Source: Trichloromonas sp034006665
GTDB taxonomy: Bacteria > Desulfobacterota > Desulfuromonadia > Desulfuromonadales > Trichloromonadaceae
NCBI RefSeq assembly: GCF_034006665.1
Contig: NZ_JAVESI010000002.1
Span: forward strand, 1 to 64,000
DNA: 64,000 nt
Direction of reading: 5' to 3'
Of this stretch, positions 14,848-23,343 are shown one piece after another. The notes beneath the pieces were generated by a model. It was not told the DNA's origin, ran no database searches, and saw only the letters and a program-made list of their open reading frames with translations. Position numbers and translations under genes: made by a program. Within the stretch, counting starts at the first letter, position 1; each line of letters starts with the position of its first letter.

Positions 14848-17178
14848 TCAATCGTCCTCGCCGAGCAATATCGCGGGGGGAAGGCCCTGGTCGCGCCACA
14901 GTTTTTCACCGGTTCGCTCCGCCGTCGCGGCGTGCGGGATGGCGGCATGGCAGGCGTGGAGCAGCTTTTTGCGGAGCTTGCGCAGATCGGCCCGATAGCG
15001 GCGCAGGATCGCATCGGTCAGCTCCCGATCGCGGGGCAGGGCGGCTTCCCGACGACCCGTCGCCGCCGCCAGCAGCAGTGCCTGCGCCGTTTCCGCGCCG
15101 TCGACGCTGAGAGTTTCGCCGTCGCCGTCGACCAGGGTGTAACGGCCGAAAAATTCATCTCGCAGGGTCAGCGGCGGAGTCATCCGATAAGTGACGAGTT
15201 CCGGCCGGTAATGATCGTACAGATAGTGCTCGGGAAAACGGGGGATGCCGTCGACGAAGACCCGGGCGACGATTTGCGCCAGGAGAGCCGCCGATGGCGG
15301 CGTCGGCCGGGAGGTCGGCACCAGCGGCTGCGGTTCTCCTACGGTACTTTCCGGAAGGACTGGTCCGAGCCAGCGGCCGATGGCCTCATCGAGCAGTTCG
15401 GTCGCGGGCAACGGCCGCCGGCCGTGCCAGTCGAGCAGGCGCAGTTGGTCGAGAACCTCCCGCCGTGGCAAAGGCAGGCCGAAACGCTGGGCGCTATGGC
15501 GCAGGTCACCGATATCCGGCAGGGGGCGGTCGCCGGCGACAGTGGCCCAAAGCCGGCGGCCGAGGGTCGAGCGGCTGAAGAGCAAGACTTCCGCGCCGCG
15601 ATCCGCCGGCCAGTCGTCCGGGGCGGGAATGGTGAGCCGACCGCTTTCAAGCAAGGAGAATAGACCCTCATCGAGGTGCAGGGTCAGGGGCAGCAGCGCT
15701 CGGTGTCCCGTCGCCAGTTCGCGCCAGGACCGTTGGCGTTCCCCATCCGGGCGGTAAAAGCGGGTCATCGCTTCCGGTCTGCGCCCCTTCACCAGTTCAA
15801 GACGCAACCGCCCTTCGTCGCCTAGCGCTAGTTCAAGCAGGGTGAACTCGTCCCGCAGCAGATCCACCAGCGGCTCGCCCAAGGCATCGCTCAGCCAGCC
15901 ACCGGGAACATCGAGAAGAAGCCGTCCCCCTTCGGCGGCGAGACCGAGCAGATGCAGAAATTCCCAATGCCAGCGTGGGGCTTTGGTTCCCAGCCGGAAA
16001 CGGCGGGTGGGCCAGGAGAAACGCAGGCGGGTTGTCAGCGCAGCGCGCTCTTCACGGTCGGGAGGCTGCTCGGCGTCGAGCCTTGCCCGGATGAATCCCG
16101 GCGGGACGACCGCTGTCAGGGCGAAGAGATCCTCGGCCTGGCGCAGCGCCGGCGGCAGGCCGGTCAAGTCCCGGCGCAGGGCCAACAAGGCGAGGAGGGG
16201 CCGGGGCCCGACTTCCATGACCTTCCGCAGGTTTGTGTCCGCCCCATGCCGGGGAGGAGGCAGAAGCAGGATCGAACCCTGTTCGGAGGGGGGGAGGACA
16301 TCACCACTATCGGCGCCGAACTCTTCTCCGGCGGCGAAGAGTTCGAGGGCGCGCAGCAGCCGCTCACGGTCATGTCCCACATGCAGCTGCCCGAGACGTC
16401 GGGCGAGATGGTGAAAACGCACCGCTGCCGGGAAGGGCAGGGGCATCTCCCCCGCGCTTAGGACCAGCGCCGTTCGTGCTCCTTCGGGCAGTTCGGCCAG
16501 GGCGTTGCCCAAGGCCGGTTCCAATTCTTCCGGCTGGACGCCGACCGGAAGGAGATCGAAGGCGGCCAGAGCGAGAATTCTGAGCAGGGTCAGTATCCCT
16601 TTGTCGTAGGCCAGTTTCCGCGGCTCCCCGTCGACGTCCCGTCGGGTCGCTCGAAGCGTCCGGAACCCCTCTTCCAGAACGTTCTGGCTATCGCGGGGGG
16701 CGGCGCGCCAAAGGTTGGCGAGATAACCGGCGGCGAGTTCGTCAGGGGGAACGGCACCCAGCACCGAGAGCGGCTTGAACGCTTCCAGCAATTGCCACAA
16801 GGCCTGCTGGAAAGCGACGGCATGATTTTCGGCGAGGGGGATCTCCCGATGGCGGACGGGGCCTTCGGCACGGATCTCCCAGATGCTCAGTTCATGGGGA
16901 GCCCAGACGGCGAAGTGGCGCAGCCCGAGGGCGGGTGCGCAGCGACGGCCCTGCTCGACTGCTTCCTCCACCCCGGCGTCCGGGAGGAGCAGCAGGCCGC
17001 CAGCCATGTGACTTTCCCGGTTGATCCAGAAGACCAGATGAGGGGGCTCCTCGCCGGCCTCGGTCAGAAGAGGCGGGTAAAGATCGACACGGCGAAAGGG
17101 GAAGCGACCTTCCGCCAGAGCCTGTCCGGCCCAGTGCGCGAGTTGTTCGGCGAAGCGCCGGAGAGATTCCTGATTCAT
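14848..17178 (-). CDS. Large protein of unknown function, possibly a degenerate N6-methyltransferase-like fold
   Basis: Not recognised. The 776-residue protein is rich in Leu, Arg, Ala and Pro and has no membrane segments or signal. An N-terminal part (about 1-140) has an alternating beta/alpha look with FWINRES and HFAVWAPHELSIWEIR. The middle (about 350-460) recalls the motif IV region of type I/IIG adenine methylases: a hydrophobic strand then VVPPGF (357-362) where NPPF/Y would be, then an aromatic helix and GGRLLLDVPGGW (417-428), like the usual GGR..hVhP.G.L. The catalytic Asn is absent and no SAM-binding motif was found, so activity is doubtful. The ATG at 17178 is the most plausible start but lacks a clear ribosome site; frames extend to 17310. 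It sits between ruvB and queH in the same direction. Confidence 0.6.
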   Translation of the reverse strand: MNQESLRRFAEQLAHWAGQALAEGRFPFRRVDLYPPLLTEAGEEPPHLVFWINRESHMAGGLLLLPDAGVEEAVEQGRRCAPALGLRHFAVWAPHELSIWEIRAEGPVRHREIPLAENHAVAFQQALWQLLEAFKPLSVLGAVPPDELAAGYLANLWRAAPRDSQNVLEEGFRTLRATRRDVDGEPRKLAYDKGILTLLRILALAAFDLLPVGVQPEELEPALGNALAELPEGARTALVLSAGEMPLPFPAAVRFHHLARRLGQLHVGHDRERLLRALELFAAGEEFGADSGDVLPPSEQGSILLLPPPRHGADTNLRKVMEVGPRPLLALLALRRDLTGLPPALRQAEDLFALTAVVPPGFIRARLDAEQPPDREERAALTTRLRFSWPTRRFRLGTKAPRWHWEFLHLLGLAAEGGRLLLDVPGGWLSDALGEPLVDLLRDEFTLLELALGDEGRLRLELVKGRRPEAMTRFYRPDGERQRSWRELATGHRALLPLTLHLDEGLFSLLESGRLTIPAPDDWPADRGAEVLLFSRSTLGRRLWATVAGDRPLPDIGDLRHSAQRFGLPLPRREVLDQLRLLDWHGRRPLPATELLDEAIGRWLGPVLPESTVGEPQPLVPTSRPTPPSAALLAQIVARVFVDGIPRFPEHYLYDHYRPELVTYRMTPPLTLRDEFFGRYTLVDGDGETLSVDGAETAQALLLAAATGRREAALPRDRELTDAILRRYRADLRKLRKKLLHACHAAIPHAATAERTGEKLWRDQGLPPAILLGEDD

Positions 17179-17355
17179 AGGGGAGGTCACGATGGCGCCC
17201 GCAGGGGCGTGGGGCGTCGGCCGATAGTGACGGCCGCGGAGGTTTCGAGGGTTTGCGAGTCGATAACGGCGATGGAGATGCTCAGCAGCGGGAGAGAAGC
17301 CCGGCACCATGCGATCGACGTTGCGGATGTCCCGTGGTTGTTGTTCGGCCGTCGC

Positions 17356-18393
17356 TCAGATTGCCTTTTCGGGACCGGCGAAGAGCGGGCCGTTTCCCCC
17401 TTTGAGGGGGCGATGAAAATGGGCGTAGGCCAACGGGGTGGCAGTGCGCCCCCGGGGGGTGCGGTTGAGGTAGCCCTGTTGCAGTAGGAAGGGCTCGATG
17501 ACGTCCTCGATGGTGTCCTTCTCTTCGCCGATGGCGGCGGCCAGGGTTTCCAGGCCGACCGGCCCGCCGGCGAACTTGTCGATGATGGTCAGCAGGATCA
17601 GCCGGTCCATGTGGTCGAAACCGCGTCTGTCCACCTCTAGCCGCCCCAAGGCCAGATCCGCCAGTTCCCGGGAAATGACGCCATCCCCGGTGACCTCGGC
17701 GAAGTCCCGCACCCGGCGCAGCAGGCGATTGGCGATGCGCGGCGTTCCCCGGCTGCGGCGGGCAATCTCTCCGGCGCCGTCCGCTTCCGTCGGAATGCCC
17801 AAGAGCCCGGCGCTACGCTGGACGATGGTGGTCAGTTCCGCATCCGAATAGAATTCCAGGCGGGCGATAACCCCGAAGCGGTCGCGCAGGGGGGAAGAGA
17901 GGAGCCCGGCGCGGGTGGTGGCGCCGACCAGAGTGAAGCGGGGCAGGTCGAGCTTGATCGTTCGCGCCGACGGACCCTGGCCGATGATGATGTCGAGCTG
18001 GTAGTCCTCCATGGCCGGATAGAGGATCTCCTCGACGACCGGCGACAGGCGGTGGATCTCGTCGATGAAGAGGACGTCGCCGGCTTCCAGATTGGTGAGA
18101 ATCGCCGCCAGATCGCCGGGTTTTTCGATCACCGGACCCGAGGTGCTCTTGATGTGCACCCCCATCTCGTAGGCGATGATGTTGGCCAACGTGGTCTTGC
18201 CGAGCCCCGGAGGACCAAAGAAGAGGACATGGTCGAGGGCTTCGGCGCGGTTGCGCGCCGCGTCGATAAAGACCTGAAGATTCTCTTTGGCCTTCGACTG
18301 GCCGACATACTCTTTGAGGCTGCGGGGGCGCAGGCCGTTTTCATAGGAATTGTCGTCCCCGCCCGCTTCGGCGCTGATGATCCGTTCGCTCAT
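17356..18393 (-). CDS. ruvB: Holliday junction branch migration ATPase RuvB
   Basis: Hexameric AAA+ motor that drives branch migration with RuvA. The 345 residues carry the family start (LRPRSLKEYVGQSKAKENL), Walker A GPPGLGKTT, Walker B FIDEIHRL, sensor 1 region LVGATTRAGLLSSPLRDRFG, and the C-terminal winged helix with GYLNRTPRGR. It is 14 bp after ruvA. Part of the yebC-ruvC-ruvA-ruvB block. Confidence 0.96.
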   Translation of the reverse strand: MSERIISAEAGGDDNSYENGLRPRSLKEYVGQSKAKENLQVFIDAARNRAEALDHVLFFGPPGLGKTTLANIIAYEMGVHIKSTSGPVIEKPGDLAAILTNLEAGDVLFIDEIHRLSPVVEEILYPAMEDYQLDIIIGQGPSARTIKLDLPRFTLVGATTRAGLLSSPLRDRFGVIARLEFYSDAELTTIVQRSAGLLGIPTEADGAGEIARRSRGTPRIANRLLRRVRDFAEVTGDGVISRELADLALGRLEVDRRGFDHMDRLILLTIIDKFAGGPVGLETLAAAIGEEKDTIEDVIEPFLLQQGYLNRTPRGRTATPLAYAHFHRPLKGGNGPLFAGPEKAI

Positions 18394-18407
18394 GGGCCGC
18401 TTTCACA

Positions 18408-19010
18408 TCACTTGAGGAGAATTTTCAGGGCGCCCTTGAGGGCTTCCTCGACCGGGGTGTCGGGGGCCAGTTCCAAGGCTTCCAGCGCTTTTTTCGCCTG
18501 CGCCTCCTTGTAGCCCAGGTTGATCAGGGCCGACAAAGTATCGTCCAGGGTATCCGCCGCGCGCGTCGCCGGCGCGCTCGGGTGAGGGGGGCCGGCGACG
18601 GCGGCGGCGAGCTTGCCGACCTTCTCCCGCAACTCCAGGATCAGCCGGTCGGCGGTCTTCTTGCCGATGCCGGGAATCGCCGCCAGGCGCTTGTCATTCC
18701 CCTGGCTCAGGGCCGCGCGCAGCTCGGCGGCGGGGATGTTGGAGAGGATGTTCACCGCCAGTTTTGGTCCCACCCCTGAGACTGAAAGGAGCAGGATGAA
18801 GAGTTCCTTTTCCTGGGCGGTCAGAAAACCGTAGAGATGGATAGCATCTTCCTTGACGTAAGTGAAGATGTGCAACCGTACATCCCCTGCCTCGGGAAGG
18901 GCGTAGAAGCTCGACAGGGGGATCTTCACCCGATAGCCGATGCCGCCGACATCGACGATTAGATGGTCGATGGATTTATAGGCGAGTTTTCCGGTGAGCA
19001 GGGCGATCAT
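18408..19010 (-). CDS. ruvA: Holliday junction DNA-binding protein RuvA
   Basis: Tetramer that binds four-way junctions and loads RuvB. The 200-residue protein shows an N-terminal OB fold (MIALLTGKL...), two helix-hairpin-helix motifs (LLSVSGVGPKLAVNILS and LAAIPGIGKKTADRLI), and the C-terminal RuvB-binding three-helix domain. A proline/alanine linker precedes domain III. It lies 39 bp after the ruvC stop, with a heptad repeat in the gap. Confidence 0.95.
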   Translation of the reverse strand: MIALLTGKLAYKSIDHLIVDVGGIGYRVKIPLSSFYALPEAGDVRLHIFTYVKEDAIHLYGFLTAQEKELFILLLSVSGVGPKLAVNILSNIPAAELRAALSQGNDKRLAAIPGIGKKTADRLILELREKVGKLAAAVAGPPHPSAPATRAADTLDDTLSALINLGYKEAQAKKALEALELAPDTPVEEALKGALKILLK

Positions 19011-19024
19011 GGGAACCTGTTGGC

Positions 19025-19052
19025 AAGGCTGAAGGCTGAGGACAGAAGGCTA
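19025..19052. repeat. Heptad (GGCTGAA-type) repeat at the ruvC stop
   Basis: Two to three imperfect copies of AAGGCTG/GGCTGAA. The last copy contains the ruvC stop codon (19050-19052). Same unit as the repeats at 19565-19635 and 48877-48985. Confidence 0.6.
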
Positions 19053-19559
19053 ACGAGCTTTTCCGGCCAGAGCCGTAGCCAGGCGCTGGTTGAGGCCGTG
19101 ACTGTGGGCGTGACAGATGGCCACGGCCAAGGCGTCGGCGGCATCTTCCTGGGCGATTTCCGGCAGGGCGAGCAGGGTGCGGGTCATCTGCTGCACCTGG
19201 GCCTTGTCGGCGCGGCCGTAGCCGACCACGGCATTTTTCACCTGGAGGGCCGAATATTCGAAGACCGGCAGGTTCGAGTTGACCCCGGCGAGGAGCGCGC
19301 CCCCCCGGGCATGGCCAAGTTTGAGGGCGGAAAGGGCATTCTTGGCGACGAAGATCTGCTCTACCGCCACGGATTCCGGGCGATACTCGGCGATGATGGC
19401 GAGCAGGCCGTCGTAAATCTGTTTCAGGCGCAGCGCCAGTTCGTCATCGGCGCGGGTGAAGATCGCGCCGTTGTCGATGTGCCGCAGGCGGCTGCCCTGC
19501 TTTTCGATGAGCCCGTAGCCGGTGGCACGGCTGCCCGGGTCGATTCCGAGAATGCGCAT
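19050..19559 (-). CDS. ruvC: Holliday junction resolvase RuvC
   Basis: Dimeric endonuclease that cuts Holliday junctions. The 169-residue protein starts with LGIDPGSRATGYG (catalytic Asp), has AVEQIFVAKNALSALKLGHARG with the catalytic Glu and the loop residues, and EDAADALAVAICHAH with the C-terminal Asp residues and His. Length fits (about 165-175). Its stop codon lies inside a heptad repeat, and a larger palindromic copy of the repeat separates it from yebC. Confidence 0.95.
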   Translation of the reverse strand: MRILGIDPGSRATGYGLIEKQGSRLRHIDNGAIFTRADDELALRLKQIYDGLLAIIAEYRPESVAVEQIFVAKNALSALKLGHARGGALLAGVNSNLPVFEYSALQVKNAVVGYGRADKAQVQQMTRTLLALPEIAQEDAADALAVAICHAHSHGLNQRLATALAGKAR

Positions 19560-19564
19560 AATTC

Positions 19565-19635
19565 GAGGCTGAAGACTGAAGGCCGAAGGCTGAAGAATTT
19601 TTCCTTCAGTCTTCAGCCTTCAGCCTTCGGTCTAG
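19565..19635. repeat. Inverted heptad repeat between yebC and ruvC
   Basis: GGCTGAA-type units on the left (19565-19595) face TTCAGCC-type units on the right (19603-19635), separated by a short AATTTTTC loop. The arms pair over about 23 bp with two G-T type mismatches, so the transcript should form a long hairpin that could attenuate or stabilise mRNA between yebC and ruvC. Confidence 0.75.
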
Positions 19636-19642
19636 TCTCCTT

Positions 19643-20389
19643 TTACCCCATCACCTTTTCGATTTCGTCGTCGGAGATGTCGAAGTTGGCGTAAACGTTC
19701 TGAACGTCGTCGTTGTCTTCGAGTTTATCCATCATCTTCAGCATCTGCTCGGCCTGCTTGCCTTCCAACGCCACCATCGTCTGCGGAATCAGGGTGATTT
19801 CGGCGTTGTCCCACTGCAGGCCGGCGGTGGCCAGAGCCTCGCGCACCTCGATGAAGTTGCCGGGATCGGTGATGACCTCGTAGGCATCCCCCTCGTCCTT
19901 GACGTCTTCGGCCCCGGCTTCCAGTGCCGCTTCGAAGATGGCGTCGAAGTCGTTATCGGTGGTGAAGGAGATCAGACCCTTGCGGTCGAAGAGGAAGGAG
20001 ACCGAGCCGTTGACGCCGAGATTGCCGTTGTGCTTGGTGAATATGTGGCGCACATCGGCGACCGTGCGGGTGCGGTTGTCGGTCATGAACTCGACGATCA
20101 CCGCCACGCCGCCCGGGCCGTAGCCTTCGAAGGTACCTTCCTCGTAGTTGACGCCGTCGAGATCGCCCACCCCTTTTTTGATGGCGCGCTCGATGCTGTC
20201 TTTGGGCATGTTCTCGCCCTTGGCCTTGTCGATGGCCGTGCGCAGGCGCGGATTGCCTTCCGGGTCGCCGCCGCCGATCTTGGCTGCGACGGTAATTTCC
20301 TTGATCAGTTTGGTGAAGACCTTGCCGCGCTTGGCGTCCTGGGCGCCCTTGCGGTGTTTGATATTAGCCCATTTACTGTGTCCTGCCAT
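19643..20389 (-). CDS. yebC: YebC/PmpR-family regulatory protein
   Basis: Member of the YebC/TACO1 family, reported as transcription factors or as factors that help ribosomes at proline stretches. The 248 residues begin MAGHSKWANIKHRKGAQD, the family signature, and continue through EGYGPGGVAVIVE and the acidic central domain. A longer frame to 20515 is open, but the ATG at 20389 gives the exact family N-terminus. First gene of the yebC-ruvCAB block. Confidence 0.95.
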   Translation of the reverse strand: MAGHSKWANIKHRKGAQDAKRGKVFTKLIKEITVAAKIGGGDPEGNPRLRTAIDKAKGENMPKDSIERAIKKGVGDLDGVNYEEGTFEGYGPGGVAVIVEFMTDNRTRTVADVRHIFTKHNGNLGVNGSVSFLFDRKGLISFTTDNDFDAIFEAALEAGAEDVKDEGDAYEVITDPGNFIEVREALATAGLQWDNAEITLIPQTMVALEGKQAEQMLKMMDKLEDNDDVQNVYANFDISDDEIEKVMG

Positions 20390-20474
20390 GGTTGTGCCGT
20401 GCTCCTTGCTGGTTCGATCTGAGAGGTCGGGGCCGTGGTGGCCGGTCGGAATTAAATATCGGAAGAGAGGATGC

Positions 20475-20500
20475 AAAAAGCCGGCGGGGGCGCCGGCTTT
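20475..20500 (-). terminator. Terminator after the cytidylate-kinase-like gene
   Basis: GC-rich hairpin with arms AAAGCCGGCG (20477-20486) and CGCCGGCTTT (20491-20500), followed on the minus strand by a short T run. It lies 29 bp after the stop at 20529 and ahead of yebC. Confidence 0.7.
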
Positions 20501-20528
20501 CGCAAAAATGTCCACAACATAAGGGCGC

Positions 20529-21365
20529 TCAGTGCTCCCGGGGGTTGGACTGGTACTGGCGTAGTTCCAGGTTGTTGGTTACGCTCTTGATGCCGTCGAT
20601 GCTCGCGATCACGTCGAGAACCGTCTTGAGATCCTCGCGGCTGTGCAGATAGCCTTCCAGGGTGACCTCTCCGTCCTTGGCCGCGACATGAAAATGATAC
20701 TGGTGCAGGCCGCAGATCGTTCCCCTGGCGAAGAGTTCAGTCTCGATCTTCTTACGGATGATCAGATCCTTGAGGTTCTTTTTGCAGTGGTCCTTCCGCT
20801 CGGTCAGGTTGCGGTCCTTGATGGCGTCGCAGATGAGTTTGACGGCGGTCTCCTCGGAGAGGTTCAGGGTGTTGATGATGAGATCGTAGGCGAGAGGATC
20901 GTTCCAGTCGCGGTCGAAATAGTATTTGATGAAGCCGGCGCGCTGCTGGTCGGATTTGCGCACCAGCACCCGGGCCAGGTCGGGGTCGAGCCATTCCCGC
21001 TCGGCCCAGCGCTCGACCCGCTCATCGAAGGGGGCGATGATGCGCACCCGCAGGACGCTGTTGATGCCCTTGAGCAGATCTTGACCGCCACGCCCGTAGA
21101 TGATGACGTTCCCCTTGAGGGCGTATTCGAGGATGATCAGCTGGATACGGTGAAAGTTGGCTTCGGTCTGGGAGTCTACCGTCTCGACGAAAGCCGGCGG
21201 CTTTTCGTCGGCATTTTCCAACGCCTCGACGGAGAGTCCGTAGTTGGCGGCGACTTTGCGGATGGCGTCGCCGTCGACCAGGGTATAGCCAAGCTTGTCC
21301 GCGGCTTTGTGGGCGATGGGGATGCCGGCACTGCCCATTTCCCGGGAGATAGTGATGATCGCCAT
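20529..21365 (-). CDS. Cytidylate-kinase-like protein with C-terminal BON domain
   Basis: A 278-residue fusion. Residues 1-190 match the cytidylate-kinase-like family: ITISREMGSAGIPIA as a P-loop-like start, LGYTLVDGDAIR, IYGRGG and a nucleotide-binding LDPDLARVLVRKSDQQRAG. Residues about 200-278 form a BON domain (VTLEGYLHSREDLKTVLDVI, GIKSVTNNLEL), a fold usually found in periplasmic or membrane-associated lipid-binding proteins. No signal peptide is visible, so the protein should be cytoplasmic. The ATG at 21365 follows AAGGAG. Substrate unknown. Confidence 0.75.
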   Translation of the reverse strand: MAIITISREMGSAGIPIAHKAADKLGYTLVDGDAIRKVAANYGLSVEALENADEKPPAFVETVDSQTEANFHRIQLIILEYALKGNVIIYGRGGQDLLKGINSVLRVRIIAPFDERVERWAEREWLDPDLARVLVRKSDQQRAGFIKYYFDRDWNDPLAYDLIINTLNLSEETAVKLICDAIKDRNLTERKDHCKKNLKDLIIRKKIETELFARGTICGLHQYHFHVAAKDGEVTLEGYLHSREDLKTVLDVIASIDGIKSVTNNLELRQYQSNPREH

Positions 21366-21497
21366 TGGTACTCCTTGCTCAACCGTGGGTGTCCGCAAAA
21401 ACGGCTCGTCATCATAGCAAGTTGAAAAAAGGATGAAAAGCCATAAGTTGCCGCCTCGAAAAAAAGCCGGCGGGATGCATGGGCATGGGTCAGAGGA

Positions 21498-22451
21498 TTA
21501 AAGCCTCGGCTTGTGTTCGAAATGGTGGCGCGCTTCGATAAAGCGCACGGTGCGGGTTTTCGAACGCATGACGATGGAGTGCGTACAGGCTCCGCCGGGG
21601 AAATAGCGTACCCCCCTGAGGAAATCGCCGTTGGTGATGCCGGTGGCGGCAAAGAAGACATCACCTTTCGCCATGTCGTCGATGTCGTAGACCCGGTCAA
21701 AGTCTTCGATGCCCATGCTTTGGGCGCGATTGCGCTCTTCCTTGCTCATGAAAACCAGGCGCCCCTGCATGTCGCCGCCCAGGCACTTCAAGGCCGCCGC
21801 CGCCAGCACCCCTTCCGGGGCGCCGCCGATGCCCAGGAGCAGATCGACGCCGCTCTCCTCCACCGCCGCCGCGATAGCCGGGGCAACGTCGCCGTCGCTG
21901 ATGAGATGAATGCGCGCCCCGGCTTTGCGGATTTCGGTGATCGTGCGCTCGTGTCGGGGGCGGTCGAGGATGACCACGGTCAGTTCCTCAACCCGGCGGT
22001 TTTTGGCTTCGGCAACCCGGCGCAGGTTGACCGCCGGGGTTTCATTGATATCGATGGCGCCTTTCCCCAAGGGGCCGACGATGAGTTTTTCCATGTACAT
22101 GTCCGGGGCATGGAGAAAGCCGCCGCGCGGGGCGAGGGCGAGGGTGGCGATGGAGCCGTTCATCCCTTTGGCGCAGATATTGGTCCCTTCCAGAGGATCG
22201 ACGGCGATGTCCACCTCCGGACCGGCTCCGGTCCCAAGCTGCTCGCCGATGTAGAGCATCGGCGCCTCGTCCATCTCCCCTTCGCCGATGACCACGGTGC
22301 CGTTGATCTCCATTGAGCCGAGGACGCGGCGCATGGCCTCGGTGGCGGCGTCGTCCGCCGCGATCTTGTCCCCCTTGCCGACCCATCGACTGCTGGCCAA
22401 AGCCGCCGCTTCGGTGACGCGCACCAGTTCCAATGCCAGATTGCGATCCAT
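21498..22451 (-). CDS. glpX: Class II fructose-1,6-bisphosphatase GlpX
   Basis: Gluconeogenic phosphatase producing fructose 6-phosphate. The 317-residue protein has the GlpX N-terminus (RNLALELVRVTEAAALAS), VIGEGEMDEAPML, metal-binding DPLEGTNICAKG and the substrate-binding GIGGAPEGVLAAAALKCLGG. Length matches the family. It is transcribed away from the divergent GDPD gene and stands alone, about 130 bp upstream of the kinase/BON gene on the same strand. Confidence 0.93.
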   Translation of the reverse strand: MDRNLALELVRVTEAAALASSRWVGKGDKIAADDAATEAMRRVLGSMEINGTVVIGEGEMDEAPMLYIGEQLGTGAGPEVDIAVDPLEGTNICAKGMNGSIATLALAPRGGFLHAPDMYMEKLIVGPLGKGAIDINETPAVNLRRVAEAKNRRVEELTVVILDRPRHERTITEIRKAGARIHLISDGDVAPAIAAAVEESGVDLLLGIGGAPEGVLAAAALKCLGGDMQGRLVFMSKEERNRAQSMGIEDFDRVYDIDDMAKGDVFFAATGITNGDFLRGVRYFPGGACTHSIVMRSKTRTVRFIEARHHFEHKPRL

Positions 22452-22568
22452 GCCGTTGCTTCTCCTTGAACCCTTGCGGGATTGTTAAGTGGGCGGTATC
22501 ATGGCACGATTGCCTGGGAAAAACAAGATTTGTAAGCTGTTTCGCGCCCCTGCCGGGGCGGGGGAGGA

Positions 22569-23276
22569 ATGATGGGATTTTTTGTCTGGGCCCACCGGGG
22601 GGCCGCCGTCGATGCGCCGGAGAACACCCTGGTTGCCTTTGCCGCCGCCGAGGCCGCCGGTGCCGACGGCATCGAGCTGGATGTGCATCTGAGTCGCGAT
22701 GGGGTGCTGGTGGTCATCCACGACGAATGGGTCGAGCGCACCACCGACGGTTGGGGACGGGTGGCCGAGCTGCGCCTGGCGGAACTGCGCCGTCTCGATG
22801 CCGGCAGCTGGTTCTCCCCGCGCTTTTCCGGCGAGCCGATTCCGGTGTTGGACGAGGTGCTCGACTGGGCCGGCGATCGCCTGCGCCTCAATATCGAAAT
22901 CAAGGAAGCTGCGGCCGGTGGGGCGCTGCTCGATCTGCTCCCCCACTATCCCCGGGCGCAGGTGCTGGTCTCCTCCTTCGATCACCGCCTGCTGGCGGAA
23001 CTCCGCCGCCGCGATGCCCGACTTCCCCTCGGCTTTCTCTTCGAGGATGACAGTTGGCGCCGGGTGCTCCGGCGGGCCCTGGTTTGTGGCGCCGAGAGCC
23101 TGCACCCCCGGGAGGATTGCGTCAGTCGCCCGCTCGTCGCCGCCTGCAAGGATAACGGCCTGGCGCTCTATCCCTGGACAGTGGACGACCCCGGCCGCAT
23201 TCGCGCCCTGCGCCGCCTCCAAGTCGACGGCCTCTTCACTAACGATCCTTTCGCGGTGAGTTGCAAGCGAAATTGA
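22569..23276 (+). CDS. Glycerophosphodiester phosphodiesterase
   Basis: Hydrolyses glycerophosphodiesters to glycerol 3-phosphate and an alcohol. The 235 residues show the GDPD core: AHRG (His9), APENT, GIELDVH with metal-binding Glu and Asp, VIHD, and ERTTDGWGRVAEL. No signal peptide, so cytoplasmic like UgpQ. A GGGGGAGGA site precedes two adjacent ATGs; 22569 is used. The 3' end overlaps the -35 of the next gene's predicted promoter. Confidence 0.87.
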   Translation: MMGFFVWAHRGAAVDAPENTLVAFAAAEAAGADGIELDVHLSRDGVLVVIHDEWVERTTDGWGRVAELRLAELRRLDAGSWFSPRFSGEPIPVLDEVLDWAGDRLRLNIEIKEAAAGGALLDLLPHYPRAQVLVSSFDHRLLAELRRRDARLPLGFLFEDDSWRRVLRRALVCGAESLHPREDCVSRPLVAACKDNGLALYPWTVDDPGRIRALRRLQVDGLFTNDPFAVSCKRN

Positions 23277-23301
23277 CACTGCCGGTCGTGCCTGCTAGGG
23301 T
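23273..23301 (+). promoter_or_regulatory. Candidate sigma-70 promoter of the HAD gene
   Basis: TTGACA (23273-23278), 17-bp spacer, TAGGGT (23296-23301). The -35 overlaps the stop of the upstream gene; the -10 is weak. Confidence 0.35.
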
Positions 23302-23343
23302 GGGTTCGGTGCGTAAACGGTTTGTATAAGGAGGAATTTCATC

